In this document: piece by piece, positions 63,201 to 64,000 of the stretch
Layout of the letters: every line of letters starts with the position of its first letter
Numbering within the stretch: the first letter of the stretch is position 1
NCBI GenBank assembly: GCA_000729835.1
Contig: JFHB01000168.1
Coordinates: forward strand, 1-64,000
Origin: Atkinsonella hypoxylon
Taxonomy: Eukaryota > Ascomycota > Sordariomycetes > Hypocreales > Clavicipitaceae
Length of the DNA: 64,000 nucleotides
Direction: 5' to 3'
Translations under genes and position numbers: made by a program
Notes under the pieces: generated by a model
Database searches by the model: none
What the model was told of the DNA's origin: nothing
Seen by the model: only the letters and a program-made list of their open reading frames with translations

Positions 63201-64000
63201 ACTACTAGAATTATCATTAGAGCTAGCTTCCTGTTGCTCCCTATCTTGCTAGATCTCTTGAGAACCACAGGCCTTGTTTAAGGGATCTAGACGGCTACTT
63301 CCTCCAATATCCAGCAACTTAGGATTTAGACCTTCTAAATCCCCATTATTAGAAGGAATCTAACTAGGAGCCCGTTTAGGAACTAGGGCTAATAGCTCTA
63401 TAGTATCGTTATTAGTATTATCTTCTTCTTCTTTAAAATTAGATAATTCCTCAATTCAGCTATATTCCTTAGGATTAAAACTAGGCTGTTAAGGGATTTA
63501 AACCTCTATAGGATAACTAGCATTATAACTACTATTATAACTATTGCTAGTAAATCCTATATAAGAGAGATTTACGTGGTTTTTACACACTCTAGGGGTC
63601 TTTTGCCCCTTAAGCTGTAAGAAGAAACCATGCTTTTTGGGATTTAGAAGCCTACAGCAGCTTCTATTAGCTAGAAATAGCTGATTTCTAAGGAGAGTGC
63701 CCCCTGTTAAATAGTGCTTTAGACCACTTATTAGGTTAGTATTTAAACCTAGGCAATATAGAGCATCCTTTAGAGCTAAAGGCCTGTATTTAGCTGGATT
63801 TATACTAACTAGTACCTAGAATACAGCAGTTCCCTGTCCTTTAGGATAAATAGGACCTCCTCTAGTAGCAATAGGCGCGGTTTTACCCTTTTTTATAGGC
63901 TTAAAAGTCCTAAAAAATGCCTTATTGTTAACTATATAACAGGTAGAACCTGTATTGTATAGTAAGGAGTTTTTAATTATTCTATTAGAATAGTTAAAAG
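60231..64000 (-). pseudogene. gag-pol: Copia D gag-pol, 3' part: protease, integrase, RT, RNase H
   Basis: The reading enters at 64000 just upstream of the protease (D-to-N form near 63940-63960) and ends with LTKPLAI...KLLELSS at 60231. An intact run at 62558-62247 holds the integrase C-terminal part. The RT active site is again YVDN. Unlike copies B and C, it keeps the base that is deleted in their integrase (near 62905). The interval 59991-60230 is untranslated. Confidence 0.88.

Larger units (their letters stand above)
59289..64000 (-). mobile_element. Copia D: Ty1/copia element, 3' part, runs off the window
   Basis: The 3' LTR, polypurine tract and pol are visible; gag and the 5' LTR are beyond 64000. 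The left flank CCTAT (59284-59288) is the candidate TSD. Inserted in G3. Confidence 0.93.

Noticed and set aside
1..64000. CRISPR arrays, operons, bacterial promoters, tRNA or rRNA genes
   Set aside because: No regular spaced repeats, no cloverleaf with tRNA consensus, and the content is entirely eukaryotic LTR retrotransposon sequence. The repeated sequences are dispersed element copies.

Overview
The window is a block of nested LTR retrotransposons from what looks like a filamentous ascomycete (Pezizomycotina). No host gene, tRNA or rRNA gene was recognised. The DNA is AT-rich and saturated with TpA. CpA and TpG are depleted, and nearly every coding frame is broken by TAA/TAG where Gln or Trp codons are expected. 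This is the signature of repeat-induced point mutation (RIP) in a fungal AT-rich heterochromatic block. The genus cannot be named from the sequence alone.

Four element families are present. 'Copia' is a Ty1/copia element (LTR about 705 bp, PBS matching the anticodon arm of initiator tRNA-Met, one gag-pol frame, about 7.9 kb) with four copies: A on +, and B, C and D on -. 'G' is a Ty3/gypsy chromovirus (LTR about 323 bp, about 8.08 kb) with three copies: G1 on -, G2 on +, G3 on -. 'Gy2' is a second chromovirus (LTR 331 bp), one interrupted copy on -. 'L3' is a third chromovirus (LTR 243 bp, 9950 bp), one complete copy on +. All three gypsy-type families end their integrase in a chromodomain-like segment.

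The layout is a nest that can be unpacked using 5-bp target-site duplications (TSDs). Copia A (from 5) is interrupted by G1 (4304-12388, TSD GTATT) and then by Gy2 (from 14523). Gy2 is interrupted by Copia B (17871-51651, TSD ACACT) and by G3 (from 52015). Copia B is interrupted by G2 (23296-49208, TSD ATACT). The 3' LTR of G2 is interrupted by Copia C (31118-48948, TSD AGATC). The 5' LTR of Copia C is interrupted by L3 (38506-48455, TSD GGTAG). G3 is interrupted by Copia D (from 59289), which runs off the window. The deepest stack is six elements: A > Gy2 > B > G2 > C > L3. The nesting gives a relative order of insertion, and RIP acted through the whole series.

Apart from standard gag, protease, RT, RNase H and integrase domains, two families carry a further unrecognised reading frame between pol and the 3' LTR. 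In G it is antisense and convergent to pol, present in all three copies. In L3 it is sense, about 475 codons, with a coiled-coil-like C-terminus. Other points of interest are a conserved multi-stem palindromic structure in the Copia LTR, a 307-bp identical tract (including a shared integrase frameshift) between Copia B and C, and RIP that fades toward the outer ends of the youngest insertion.

All reading frames here are decayed. Protein readings quoted below treat TAG/TAA as mutated Gln/Trp codons and were done by eye, so domain borders are approximate.
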